Assembly: GCF_018860965.1 (NCBI RefSeq)
Contig: NZ_JAHKQF010000009.1
Coordinates: 186,001-250,000, forward strand
Source of the DNA: Alteromonas sp. C1M14
GTDB lineage: Bacteria; Pseudomonadota; Gammaproteobacteria; Enterobacterales; Alteromonadaceae
DNA length: 64,000 nt
Reading direction: 5' to 3'
Position 1 is the stretch's first letter; every line of letters begins with the position of its first letter. Position numbers and translations under genes: made by a program. Shown here one piece after another: positions 17,322 through 25,501 of this stretch. Under the pieces are notes generated by a model. The model was not told the DNA's origin. It ran no database searches and worked only from the letters and a program-made list of their open reading frames with translations.

Positions 17322-19496
17322 CTACTTAGGCGGTAGGATGGTTACTTTGCAAATAAGGGTATTGTCGGTTTCCAGATCGTCACCCCAAATAAATTTTGCG
17401 CGTTTATCCCAATTAATATCGTCATAGCCGTCTTTTGGTCCCACCGACGCAAAATCATGCTCAACAGCATTAGGCCAGTCACTGTCATCAAAATCACTGC
17501 TTAGCCAATCACTGGGGGCCTCTTTGGCCATAAAAGTACAAAATCCTTCTCCCGCTACGGGGTTAGCTTCATTTTCACAACGTTTATTTAATGGCGCTTT
17601 ATGCAACACCTCGCATTTAAAGCTTTTATCACTTACGGCAACCACAGCTTGAGAGTCGGTATCGGTTAACTGCATGATAAAACCCCCATCGCCCATTTGC
17701 TGATTTCTAGCACCAATGTATTCAAGGCCCGTATCATTTTGCTTAAAGTCTTTAATCATTAAATTAAGCTCAATAGGATAATTGGCAGAAAACGTAATAC
17801 TTTCAGCATTAAACGAACGCTCTGTGGTAATGGGAACTGAATCTTCAATAAGCAATTGTTCGCCAATATAGGCGGTAAACCAGTTATCTGCCCACGCATC
17901 CAGTTTGAAATGGTGTTCGCCGGTAATTTCAGGATTAGTGCTTTGTTTTGTCACCGTTGCGGTGTGTTTATTAGGTAAAGGGCCTCTACAAAATGTGCCC
18001 GTTTCTACCTTACCGCCATTACTAATGGTTTTTTGCGTAAATTCGTAGCAGTTTTTCCCCTCTCGGGCGGGACGATAGGTCGTGAAATAGTCTTCCCCTT
18101 TGTATGAATAACGCATGGTACGGCTACCATCTTCAGCAATAGTATGGGTAAGGTTTTCAACATTGCCTCGCGGTGGGCGCAGGTCGGCCCGAATGCCCTG
18201 GGTATCGCCATTTAACGGTGCCACTCTGGGTAGTCGGCTTGTGTCTACTTCGCCCACTAAACACTGAATAATGTAGGGCGGCGTAGTCGAGGTTTGGTAT
18301 CGATACCCAAAGGTGGGATCTGACTGTCCGTTACACACGTCAAGCTGCCCTTTGGCAATTGGGCTTCCGTCTGGATTATTATTGCCATACAACGGATAGC
18401 CGTCGTACCCCCACCCAATAATGGCATCACTCCCCTGGTTTTCCATTGCATCAATCATACAAGTGGGTGCCGCATGATAGTGATAGTCATCCCCCCGCCC
18501 TGCATGGCCTCCGCATATATCCAGTTGCCCCAACACCACTGTGTCGTGCTGCTCATCGTAGCTGTTAACGTCTAACTCCCCCTGAGAAGAATAGTCGTAT
18601 ATGGGCACACCATTTACCGCCACACCCACAGCAGCATCAATGGTGGTTACCGATTGAGCCTTTTGGGGGTGCAGCTTAATAGGAGCCACATAATCTTTCG
18701 CTGGCACAGGTATTTGCTCGTTGGTCGAGGTGATGCCAGTCATCATTTCGTGTTCAGGGTACGTTGAAGAGGCTACGTATGCGTAATTTTCATCGCAAGT
18801 CACCGATACGCTTTCCCCAAAGCCAGCCTGGCTAATAGATTGCTTGATTTGAGTACATCGCGGTGAATCTACATTTGCCGTTAGGTAAGCAGAATTCAGG
18901 GATGTTTGATCATTAGGCTCGGGTTTTCTATTTGGCTTGGGCCTATCACCACCGCGATCAGGTCGCTCGTAGGTAACCGACATACTGGCAGAGCCGAGGG
19001 TTATATCTTTTATGGCATTAAGCAGTGTGGCACGGTCCACTGTGACATTGGGGTTAACAATGACAGGCGCCGACAATGCATACAAGGTATAAGTATAGCG
19101 TTTCACCCCCGGCCCTTTAGAACAAGGTGGCGCGTACTGATTTACATTATTTACGCTATTCGACCCCACTTCACCAAGGGTTTCCCCTGCGTCGATATGG
19201 GTTTTGCTAGCTGGAATATTGTAAAGCGTCCAATACCAATGCATGCCCTCTGGTGCTTCATGATCCATAATTAGCGCATAATATTGCGTATCTGTGGGCG
19301 CGCCATGCCAATTTAACGGTGGGCTAATACCTTTGCCATCACAGGTGTAAACCATTGGTAGTTTACTATCATCATTTACTGCCGGACTACTTAGGGTAAA
19401 CCCCTGCTCACGTCCTTGAGGATCCTGGCTATTGCAAGCCGTTAACAACAAACAGCAGAGGCCCATTAAGCACATAGCGTTAATTTTCTTCATCAT
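17322..19496 (-). CDS. lipoprotein with PEBP (YbhB-like) and YHYH domains
   Basis: About 724 residues from the ATG at 19496 (GGAG six bases upstream; a TTG at 19508 is less likely). The signal peptide ends in the lipobox LTAC. Residues about 30-185 form a YbhB/YbcL-type PEBP domain ('TCDGKGISPPLNW', 'DHEAPEGMHWYWTLYNIP', 'PPCSKGPGVKRYTYTLYAL'). About 270-410 is a YHYH domain with the defining 'DDYHYHAAPTCM' and 'GWGYDGYPLYG'. The C-terminal ~170 residues carry 'LDAWADNWFTAYIGEQ', a PA14/galactose-binding-like sandwich feature. Function unknown; YHYH His clusters suggest metal binding (inference). The PEBP-YHYH combination is uncommon. Confidence 0.85.
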   Translation of the reverse strand: MMKKINAMCLMGLCCLLLTACNSQDPQGREQGFTLSSPAVNDDSKLPMVYTCDGKGISPPLNWHGAPTDTQYYALIMDHEAPEGMHWYWTLYNIPASKTHIDAGETLGEVGSNSVNNVNQYAPPCSKGPGVKRYTYTLYALSAPVIVNPNVTVDRATLLNAIKDITLGSASMSVTYERPDRGGDRPKPNRKPEPNDQTSLNSAYLTANVDSPRCTQIKQSISQAGFGESVSVTCDENYAYVASSTYPEHEMMTGITSTNEQIPVPAKDYVAPIKLHPQKAQSVTTIDAAVGVAVNGVPIYDYSSQGELDVNSYDEQHDTVVLGQLDICGGHAGRGDDYHYHAAPTCMIDAMENQGSDAIIGWGYDGYPLYGNNNPDGSPIAKGQLDVCNGQSDPTFGYRYQTSTTPPYIIQCLVGEVDTSRLPRVAPLNGDTQGIRADLRPPRGNVENLTHTIAEDGSRTMRYSYKGEDYFTTYRPAREGKNCYEFTQKTISNGGKVETGTFCRGPLPNKHTATVTKQSTNPEITGEHHFKLDAWADNWFTAYIGEQLLIEDSVPITTERSFNAESITFSANYPIELNLMIKDFKQNDTGLEYIGARNQQMGDGGFIMQLTDTDSQAVVAVSDKSFKCEVLHKAPLNKRCENEANPVAGEGFCTFMAKEAPSDWLSSDFDDSDWPNAVEHDFASVGPKDGYDDINWDKRAKFIWGDDLETDNTLICKVTILPPK

Positions 19497-19905
19497 GTAA
19501 AACTCCAAAGTTTGAGGTACATATATGAGTTCGCGAAGATAACTATAACCGGCAAATGTAGGGCAATTATGTAGTTTTGGGATTTTTAAATCGTAAAGGG
19601 ATGTCCAGTAAATCCGTTAGGGGTGACCTTTCCCCATAAAAACAAAAAACAAAGCCCCGCACGAGGGAGGCTTTGAATGATAAATCCGTGCTTTGTAGTA
19701 GAGTAATCGGATTCACAAGCCATGCTGTTATCTTGCAGAAAGGCTTTGATATTTTGGAGGGTTGCATCCCAGCAGGTTTTAAAAGAGCAACTTACTTCCT
19801 CGTAAGCGATATCCATCGTTGATTCTATGTGTCAATTCTGGATAAATCTAGCTGGGTTAAATCAATTCGTATTTCATGCCTGTCATCTATACAAGCACCT
19901 TTTTC
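19497..19905. other. gene-free stretch with RHS-derived scar
   Basis: No intact gene. Besides the RHS/terminator scar at 19650-19706 (listed separately), the minus strand holds a short open stretch starting with ATG at 19816 (beginning MDIAYEEVSCSFKTCWDATL) that runs into the scar and loses any sensible continuation. It looks like the 5' end of an unrecognised gene cut off by rearrangement. Confidence 0.45.
19650..19706 (-). repeat. RHS/terminator deletion scar (partial copy of the orphan RHS module)
   Basis: Bases 19650-19675 repeat, with one or two changes, the terminator at 21157-21182. Bases 19676-19699 repeat the RHS core stretch at about 22315-22338 (it shares ATAAATCCGTGCTTTGTAGT). 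In the intact module these two pieces are ~1.1 kb apart, separated by the toxin tip and immunity gene; here they are fused at a CAAA-type microhomology. The stem CAAAGCC/GGCTTTG followed by T-rich sequence is still a minus-strand terminator. Confidence 0.6.
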
Positions 19906-20505
19906 TTATTCGCTATCGGATGAGATTGCTTGAGCAAATATTGCCTCAAGAAGAGACAAGTCTAAATTTACGCCTGCTATATTGGCATCTATCCAGTCTT
20001 GCTGGGGTATTCGAGGCCATGACACATCATAGCCCAAGGTGAATAGCATTTCCTCGAAGAAGAAGCGCTGAACTCGGCCATTTCCTTCTCTGAATGGGTG
20101 GAGTAAGTTTATCTCACAAAATAAGTCAGCCACTTTGGATACGAAGGCTTCTTCAGTTTCCACATGTGCAAGAGTTGGGATAGTGTTAAATAACTTATTG
20201 GCTTCTGGCTCAATGCGTGACCATGTACAGAACCGCGTGCCACCTTTCGAAATATCGACATCTCTTAACTGACCTGCCCAATCATAGACATCCTGAAAGA
20301 GGTGATAGTGGAGCTGTTTTAGATGCTCCAGCGTAAAATCAGCTATTGTTAGCTTGGGGGCTTCGTAGGTTCTGTAACGCTCAGCGGTGAACTCAGCTTC
20401 GGCTTCTGCTAATAACACCGCATCGCGTATATCAAGATGATTGATAAGAACGTCAGAATCGGGGTAACAGTATCTATCCTGTGTTACACCGTACTTATCG
20501 AGCAT
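19906..20505 (-). CDS. fic: Fic/DOC-family protein (putative AMPylating toxin)
   Basis: 199 residues, a minimal Fido fold. The catalytic loop HPFREGNGR is at 136-144 (His136 base, Glu140, Gly-Asn-Gly anion hole, Arg144), preceded by 'VDISKGGTRFCTWSRIE', the beta-hairpin target flap. It would transfer AMP to a target protein; class I Fic toxins such as VbhT and FicT modify DNA gyrase and topoisomerase IV. There is no N-terminal inhibitory (S/T)xxxE(G/N) helix, as expected if inhibition comes from a separate antitoxin. The small gene just upstream overlaps its start by 11 bases, supporting a translationally coupled pair. Confidence 0.9.
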   Translation of the reverse strand: MLDKYGVTQDRYCYPDSDVLINHLDIRDAVLLAEAEAEFTAERYRTYEAPKLTIADFTLEHLKQLHYHLFQDVYDWAGQLRDVDISKGGTRFCTWSRIEPEANKLFNTIPTLAHVETEEAFVSKVADLFCEINLLHPFREGNGRVQRFFFEEMLFTLGYDVSWPRIPQQDWIDANIAGVNLDLSLLEAIFAQAISSDSE

Positions 20506-20653
20506 ACTTCCGTTTTAAGTCGGTAATACTTTTACGCTCATTACTTTTTTTAAGCGCAAGCCCTTCATAGCTCAGGCTTACTTCGAAGTTATCCATATTC
20601 GGGGTAAACCGACCTTTTTGGCTATTGCCAGTCTTTGCTTCGGTGTTTTTCAT
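20495..20653 (-). CDS. small protein overlapping fic, candidate Fic antitoxin (52 aa)
   Basis: ATG at 20653 preceded by GGAGGGTAT, a strong ribosome-binding site. It encodes 52 residues: a basic, Asn-rich N-terminus ('GRFTPNMDNFEVSLSYEGLALKK') and a charged C-terminus ('ERKSITDLKRKYAR'). The stop codon TAA (20495-20497) lies inside the fic reading frame, whose ATG is at 20503-20505, typical of antitoxin-toxin coupling. A (S/T)xxxE(G/N)-type motif may be read in 'SLSYEG' (S-x-x-x-E-G when taken from the first Ser), which would match the class I Fic inhibitory helix. This motif assignment is inference. Confidence 0.65.
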   Translation of the reverse strand: MKNTEAKTGNSQKGRFTPNMDNFEVSLSYEGLALKKSNERKSITDLKRKYAR

Positions 20654-20710
20654 ATACCCTCCAGTGTTGCTACGATTTTACCTTAACATGCAAGAAATAG
20701 CCATTATGCC

Positions 20711-20911
20711 CTACCTGAACAACCTCTTATCGCTTAACGCGGACGGATGTGTCTTGTTGTACACATCACGAAGCTTAGAGCGTGAAACAAAGGTGTAGAT
20801 TTGTGTGCTGACAATGTCAGCATGGCCCAGCATTTCTTGCACATACCGGATGTCAGCGCCGTTATCCAGCATGATAGTGGCTGCTGCATGGCGAAACAGG
20901 TGACACTTGAA
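20711..20911 (-). pseudogene. C-terminal remnant of a tyrosine recombinase/integrase
   Basis: The minus-strand frame ending in TAG at 20711-20713 reads [18 protein letters not shown]..., then [20 protein letters not shown]..., which are the catalytic HxxR box, the LGH box and the active-site Tyr of XerC/D-like phage or integron integrases. The N-terminal two thirds are missing: the homology stops near 20905, where the DNA switches to an unrelated plus-strand gene fragment. It marks this patch as former mobile DNA. Confidence 0.75.
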
Positions 20912-21088
20912 GCGCTAGAAGCAGAAATAGCCGACCTGACCGATGACCCTGTGCTCAGAGAAGAATGGCTTAATACCAACGTCCCCATTCTGGGATCAAA
21001 AACGCCTCAGAGCTACTTCAACACTCCCTCGGATAGAGCTAGGCTCATGCAAGTTGTGCTTGAAATGAAATTCGGTGAGATGGCTTAG
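20888..21088 (+). pseudogene. C-terminal fragment of an unrecognised (possibly MbcA/Xre-type antitoxin) protein
   Basis: From an in-frame ATG at 20888 the plus strand encodes ~66 residues ending '...LREEWLNTNVPILGSKTPQSYFNTPSDRARLMQ...' with stop at 21086-21088. The 'NVPILGSKTPQSYFNT' part resembles the end of DUF2384-type domains, which have a 'NPALGG-P-LL-T' region. The upstream part reads over the recombinase remnant on the other strand, so the native 5' portion was lost at a junction near 20905. Function not assigned. Confidence 0.4.
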
Positions 21089-21156
21089 GTCGCTTGATTA
21101 ACAGCGACCTAAGCCATTAAATGCAAAGTCCGCCAGAGCAAGTTCGGTTTCGACAA

Positions 21157-21182
21157 CAAAGCCCCGCACGAGCGAGGCTTTG
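21157..21182 (-). terminator. terminator of the RHS toxin/immunity module
   Basis: CAAAGCC at 21157-21163 pairs with GGCTTTG at 21176-21182, with a GC-rich loop, 32 bp past the immunity-gene stop. A near-identical copy lies at 19650-19675. Confidence 0.6.
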
Positions 21183-21214
21183 GGTTTAAATTAACTTACA
21201 TAAATAAGAGCCTA

Positions 21215-21694
21215 CTAACCAAAAAAGTAACGCCAATCCCAGCTTCCGACATAGACATTAAAAATGCCAAATATTGCCATAAAAAAACTTAAAATCATGA
21301 AAGACACACTAATTAATGTGCCTAATTCAATACTGAGTGAACTAGAAAATTCCTTATTGAAAACAGAAGGAAAGATTGATGCGTTGTAACTTAAAATGAC
21401 CAATATAACTCCAATAATTCCATTAAGGCCGTTCATTGCTAACTCAAAAGAAAGCCAGATTCCATATACAAAACTCATTAATAGAAAACTAGTTTTAAAG
21501 TAATTACCTGCGTCACCATTAGTATAATCGTATTGGTTACTAGCCGACATTAAAATGAATAGCATAATAAACCCAAGATATATTATTAAGTCATACTTTC
21601 TTACATAATTCGCAAATAGTAAGTCAAGAATAAATACCGTTATAAATATCAGACTTGGCATTACCGTTAATATAATAGATTTGTACTTAATCAT
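21215..21694 (-). CDS. small integral membrane protein, candidate immunity protein of the RHS toxin
   Basis: 159 residues with about five hydrophobic helices (roughly 7-29, 36-51, 68-86, 89-109, 124-150) and no recognisable family. Its ATG (21692-21694) overlaps the RHS-tip stop codon as ATGA, and it sits directly 3' of the variable toxin tip, the standard position of an immunity gene in polymorphic toxin loci. A membrane immunity protein suggests that the toxin acts in or across the inner membrane (inference). The gene is AT-rich compared with its neighbours, consistent with transfer. Confidence 0.65.
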   Translation of the reverse strand: MIKYKSIILTVMPSLIFITVFILDLLFANYVRKYDLIIYLGFIMLFILMSASNQYDYTNGDAGNYFKTSFLLMSFVYGIWLSFELAMNGLNGIIGVILVILSYNASIFPSVFNKEFSSSLSIELGTLISVSFMILSFFMAIFGIFNVYVGSWDWRYFFG

Positions 21695-22427
21695 TGTGCG
21701 GGGTAGACTCTCATTCGACCTTTCTGGCTAGTAGCTTTTTTAATAATTTCACTCGCAGCTGAGTTGCTTTTCAATATTCCCTTAATTATTGCTTCTTTGG
21801 ATTCAGAACTAACAGAATGCCTTAAGTTACCATTCGCTTCTGCCATAGACAGCTCAATAGCAGTGAGCAGTGCAACCTTATGTGATGTAGATAATCCACC
21901 ATAAAATATAAAAGGTTGTGCTGCCACGAATGGTAAAGCAGTTATCCCTGCTGTAATATACATTGTGTCCATTTGCAACGAATTCATATCTGCTCTCAAA
22001 TTAGCGACTCCATCCACACCAGAAATATCATGAAAATTCGGCCCTGACTGTATATTTGAACCAGACATATAGACAGTATACCTAGCTATACCGTCACTCG
22101 TTTCTCCATTCTGTTCCAATCCACCATTTTCAATTAAGGTTTCAGAGTTAGCTGAATCAAAACATAATTGTGTAGGATTTCCTGCACCACATCCAGTCAT
22201 ACTCATTCCTGAAGGATCAACCATATTAACTGGATCATTCCCCACATAAGCATAAAGATTCATCTGATCTTCATAACCCACAGGGTCAGTCTGAAGGAAT
22301 CGCCCTAATTTTGGATGATAAATCCGTGCTTTGTAGTAATAAAGCTCAGTACCTTCTATTAGAATTTGACCGGTATATCTGAATCGGGAATCGCTGCTGT
22401 TTTTATGAACCCATCCTTTATTTCACA
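21691..22427 (-). pseudogene. orphan RHS C-terminal core and toxin tip (5'-truncated)
   Basis: The minus frame is open from a TGA near 22425 down to 21691. It encodes the end of an RHS repeat core: 'RFRYTGQ', '[20 protein letters not shown]', '[18 protein letters not shown]'. After DPSG comes a ~170-residue variable tip containing a hydrophobic stretch '[21 protein letters not shown]' and a basic end. The large N-terminal part of an RHS protein and any delivery signal are absent, so it is an orphan tip, a reservoir for recombination with a full RHS gene. A GTG at 22281 could start a shorter product. The toxin activity is unrecognised. Confidence 0.75.
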
Positions 22428-22492
22428 ATATACTTTAAATGGTATATCCGAAAATATGCCTTATTCAGAATATTATTGAAGACATTCATCAG

Positions 22493-23371
22493 TTAAGGTT
22501 TTACCCGCCTTAAACGCGTTATTACACCCGTGGTGAGGGTGATCCCCAGTAGAATTAAAACGCCACCAACAAGGGTTTGTAGTGATAGGGTTTCATTTAA
22601 GAATAACAGCCCCCAAAGAATACCGAATAAGGGCACAAGATACGCTACGGTTATGGCTTTGGCCGGGCCTACGCTGGCAATAAGGTTAAAATACAAAATG
22701 TAGGCAATACCCGTACCTAACACCGCTAGCGCCACCGCATTTGTCCAGGCCAATGCAGAGGGCATCACTGTAGGCAAGGTAGCCAAAGAAAAGGGCACTA
22801 ACGCAATGGCAGCGTAAAATTGACTACCAAACGCCACCACTATAGGTTTTATTCCCACCAGCCAGCGTTTCATGGCACAAGCAGCAATGCCATAGCAAAA
22901 GGTTGCCGCGCAGGCGCTTAAAATAGGAAGAAAGCTAACATCACCTTCACCTACCCTATGGGCACTTAACAGCGCCACCCCAACAAAACCTAAAAATAAC
23001 CCCGCCACAGCCGAACGGGATAATTTATCGCCAAGCCATACCAAGGCCACAATAGCGCCAAACATTGGCGCGGTAGCATTTAAAATAGCGTTTATTCCAG
23101 CCTCAAGGTGCAAGCTACTGTAATTAAACAGCACGAAGGGTACGGCGGTATTTACCACGCCTATAAAGGCAATTTGCCACCAGTATTGGCCTAAAGCGCG
23201 CCATCCGCCTACGGCCATGGCAAAGGGCAGCATCACCAATGTCGCCAGAATGGTTCTTAACTCTACCAAAGCAAACACGCCAAACTCGGGGGCGGCAACA
23301 CGCATAAATAGAAAAGAGCCTCCCCAAATAGCCCCTAACACAAGTAACGACAACATATTCGCAGCTGACAT
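22493..23371 (-). CDS. EamA-family (DMT superfamily) transporter
   Basis: 292 residues with ten predicted TM helices in two EamA repeats: 'LLVLGAIWGGSFLFMRVAAPEFG' opens the first, and 'PLFGILWGLLFLNETLSL' is the signature of the second. It is an inner-membrane metabolite exporter of unknown substrate. Four bases separate it from ogt, so it shares the ogt transcript; the functional tie may be only positional. Confidence 0.92.
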   Translation of the reverse strand: MSAANMLSLLVLGAIWGGSFLFMRVAAPEFGVFALVELRTILATLVMLPFAMAVGGWRALGQYWWQIAFIGVVNTAVPFVLFNYSSLHLEAGINAILNATAPMFGAIVALVWLGDKLSRSAVAGLFLGFVGVALLSAHRVGEGDVSFLPILSACAATFCYGIAACAMKRWLVGIKPIVVAFGSQFYAAIALVPFSLATLPTVMPSALAWTNAVALAVLGTGIAYILYFNLIASVGPAKAITVAYLVPLFGILWGLLFLNETLSLQTLVGGVLILLGITLTTGVITRLRRVKP

Positions 23372-23375
23372 AAAC

Positions 23376-23828
23376 TTACAGCACTCCTTCTAATTTCAGC
23401 AACCTAGCTTTTCGCGTCAATCCGCCGGCATATCCGGTTAGCGTACCATTGGCGCCAATAACACGATGGCAAGGCACCACAATAGACAAGGGGTTTTTAC
23501 CGTTAGCCAACCCCACGGCTCGAACGGCTTTCGGGTTATTGATGGAGCGGGCAATATCACCGTAAGTACGGGTTTCACCATAGGGGATAGCGGAAAGTGC
23601 CGTCCATACCTCACGCTGAAATGCCGTGCCTTCGGCGGCCAGAGGAAGGGAAAATTCGCGTCGTGTTGAGGCAAAATATTCTTGTAGCTGTTGGCTCGCT
23701 AACTCGGTAACACTCGAAGGGTTCTCTGTGGTGGCTTGCTCGTCGACAAACCGAATGGCGGTAATCCCACTATTATTGGCACAAACCTGTATTAAGCCGC
23801 ATGGGCTTGGCATATACGCATTATACAT
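23376..23828 (-). CDS. ogt: methylated-DNA--[protein]-cysteine S-methyltransferase
   Basis: 150 residues. The acceptor motif is 'IVVPCHRVIG' (Cys in PCHRV), with the helix-turn-helix 'IPYGETRTYGDIARSI' and the Asn hinge 'VGLANGKNPLS'. It removes O6-alkylguanine lesions by irreversible transfer to its own Cys. It lacks the Ada N-terminal zinc domain, so it is of Ogt type. A remnant that looks like the end of an alkA glycosylase gene ends five bases upstream, suggesting a former alkA-ogt operon. Confidence 0.95.
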   Translation of the reverse strand: MYNAYMPSPCGLIQVCANNSGITAIRFVDEQATTENPSSVTELASQQLQEYFASTRREFSLPLAAEGTAFQREVWTALSAIPYGETRTYGDIARSINNPKAVRAVGLANGKNPLSIVVPCHRVIGANGTLTGYAGGLTRKARLLKLEGVL

Positions 23829-23832
23829 GTGT

Positions 23833-23937
23833 TTATCTCTTGTCTAATTTTTGATTTGCCATGTGCCACATTTGCAACGTTAAATAAGGTCGCCATGGCG
23901 CAGCAGCAGTGGGTTTAACACCATGTTGCCTTGCTAT
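23833..23937 (-). pseudogene. 3' remnant of an alkA-like DNA glycosylase gene
   Basis: The minus frame ending TAA at 23833-23835 reads 'KIARQHGVKPTAAAPWRPYL' and then 'TLQMWHMANQKLDKR'. 'APWRPYLTLQMWHMA' matches the style of the C-terminal end of AlkA-type 3-methyladenine glycosylases (W-RPY-T---W). An in-frame stop occurs just upstream and the HhH-GPD core is absent. The position directly before ogt fits a lost alkA-ogt pair. Confidence 0.4.
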
Positions 23938-24307
23938 TTTTTAACCCTTATCGCCAATCACGGGACCATCTTACCTGCTAATATAGGGCGATAAGATCGC
24001 CATCAAGAATGTCACCTGTCATGGGAAAGCCCGCCCCGATAATAGAAAATGGGTGCTGTGTTTGAATGAGTAGTGTAAAGCATTTTTACAACAAACAGGC
24101 GACGAAAACGGCACTGACAAAAAAGCACGGCATCTGTTTAAGTTAACGTCATTTTTCTCAATTATTCCGTAAAAACAACCAAAACACCTTACCTTATGAG
24201 CCGAAAGTCAGAGCAAGGTTGATTATGCCGAAGCCCAAAAGCATAATACTTCGCAAATTACTGTCTTTCCACGGAGGGAAAGGCGTCTATCATTCGCGGA
24301 GTTATTC
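23938..24307. other. gene-free stretch between the ogt transcript and the serine hydrolase
   Basis: No intact gene. On the minus strand a short frame near 23983-24061 reads '...IIGAGFPMTGDILDGDLIALY' and ends in a stop. It resembles part of a conserved protein but cannot be assigned. The right end supplies the promoter and ribosome-binding site of the serine hydrolase. Confidence 0.4.
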
Positions 24308-25465
24308 TTGTCTAATAAGCTGACCACGTCCTTTTTCAGTCTAATCGTGCTGATAATGCTTTTATTTTCAGGCTCCGCGCTGTCAGCAGAAGACTGGCTG
24401 GATGATTATGCCGACTACGTCAAACGGCAAGCCATTAAATACAATGTGCCCGGTTACGCCTTTGTTTATTATCAGCAAGGCGAAACACCAAAGGTGTACG
24501 TTTTTGGGCGCACCCATAAAGGCGGCAAACCGATTGATGCCGATACCGTCTTTCGTTTAGCGTCGGTTTCTAAATCTTTTACGTCGCTTTTAATGGCAAA
24601 ACTGGTGCATCAAGGAAGACTTAGCTGGGACACCCCTCTAAGTGATCTAGTCCCTAATATCCCATTTCAGGGTAAAGGCATGGACAAGCTGCAATTAAAA
24701 CACATTGTTAGCCAATCCAGTGGCTTTATGCCCAATGCCTATGACAACCTCATTGAAGCCGACTACACCTTAGAGCGGGTGCTTCAACAATTAGCCGTGC
24801 TAGATCCTCTCTGTTTACCAGGCGATTGTTATACCTATCAAAACGCCATGTTTGGAGCCATTGCCTATTACTTAGGCATGCACAACACCTCGTATCATCG
24901 CCAGATGAGCGAGCAGGTGTTTGTGCCCTTAGGTATGAAAACCGCCAGTGTAGGGAAAAGCGCCTTACTTTCGTCAGCGAAATGGGCCCATCCACACATT
25001 GCTATTGCCCGTAACAAATGGCGAGAAGGCCGGGTGGAAAGCAATTATTACCGCTTTGCTCCTGCTGCCGGGGTTAATGCCAGCATTCGTGATATGACCA
25101 TTTATTTGCAGGCCTTATTGGGGGAATTTCCCACCGTGGTGCCACCGGAAATTATCGAGGAAATCACCACGCCCGTGGTAAGAACCACCCGAGAAATACA
25201 TCGGCGGGGCTGGCGGGAATACTTAAAAGATGCCCATTACGGTAAAGGTTGGCGCATCTATGACTTCGATGGCAAGCGTCTTAACTACCATAGTGGTTGG
25301 GTAAAAGGGTATCGGGCAGATGTGGCATTTTCTCCCGACTATAAGGCCGGGTATGTGATGCTAATGAATGCCGAATCTAACATGATCAATAGCACTACCG
25401 CCCAATTTTGGGCCCGCTATTTCGAGCAAGCCGATGAGAAACGACAAGCCAATAGCACTAACTAG
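24308..25465 (+). CDS. serine hydrolase, beta-lactamase/penicillin-binding (class C-like) family
   Basis: 385 residues with a signal peptide (hydrophobic core ~9-26, 'ALSA-ED'). The active-site tetrad SVSK is at 86-89 and Tyr-Gln-Asn at 178-180, giving the SxxK and YxN motifs of PF00144; an HSG triad occurs near residue 338 ('NYHSGWVKG') in place of KTG. Such periplasmic hydrolases include esterases, D-aminopeptidases and carboxypeptidases, and clinical beta-lactamase activity is not implied. TTG at 24308 is chosen because GGAG lies six bases upstream and the signal peptide is then complete. Confidence 0.9.
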   Translation: MSNKLTTSFFSLIVLIMLLFSGSALSAEDWLDDYADYVKRQAIKYNVPGYAFVYYQQGETPKVYVFGRTHKGGKPIDADTVFRLASVSKSFTSLLMAKLVHQGRLSWDTPLSDLVPNIPFQGKGMDKLQLKHIVSQSSGFMPNAYDNLIEADYTLERVLQQLAVLDPLCLPGDCYTYQNAMFGAIAYYLGMHNTSYHRQMSEQVFVPLGMKTASVGKSALLSSAKWAHPHIAIARNKWREGRVESNYYRFAPAAGVNASIRDMTIYLQALLGEFPTVVPPEIIEEITTPVVRTTREIHRRGWREYLKDAHYGKGWRIYDFDGKRLNYHSGWVKGYRADVAFSPDYKAGYVMLMNAESNMINSTTAQFWARYFEQADEKRQANSTN

Positions 25466-25499
25466 TCCGGCAACGTCCCTGTAATGCCGGACACGTTTT
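25465..25499. terminator. bidirectional terminator between serine hydrolase and speA
   Basis: GTCCGGCA at 25465-25472 and TGCCGGAC at 25485-25492 form a perfect 8-bp stem followed by CGTTTTC on the plus strand; the two genes are convergent and both end within ten bases of it. Confidence 0.6.
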
Positions 25500-25501
25500 C
25501 A

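Noticed and set aside
20734..20988. Minus-strand open frame across the recombinase remnant
   Set aside because: It is in a different frame from the clear recombinase reading (HLFRH, LGH, QIYT) and encodes a low-complexity Ser-rich peptide.
23983..24061. Minus-strand peptide '...GAGFPMTGDILDGDLIA' resembling UmuD/LexA-type processing regions
   Set aside because: Too short, followed by a stop, and the Ser of the expected GDSM element is missing; no assignment can be supported.
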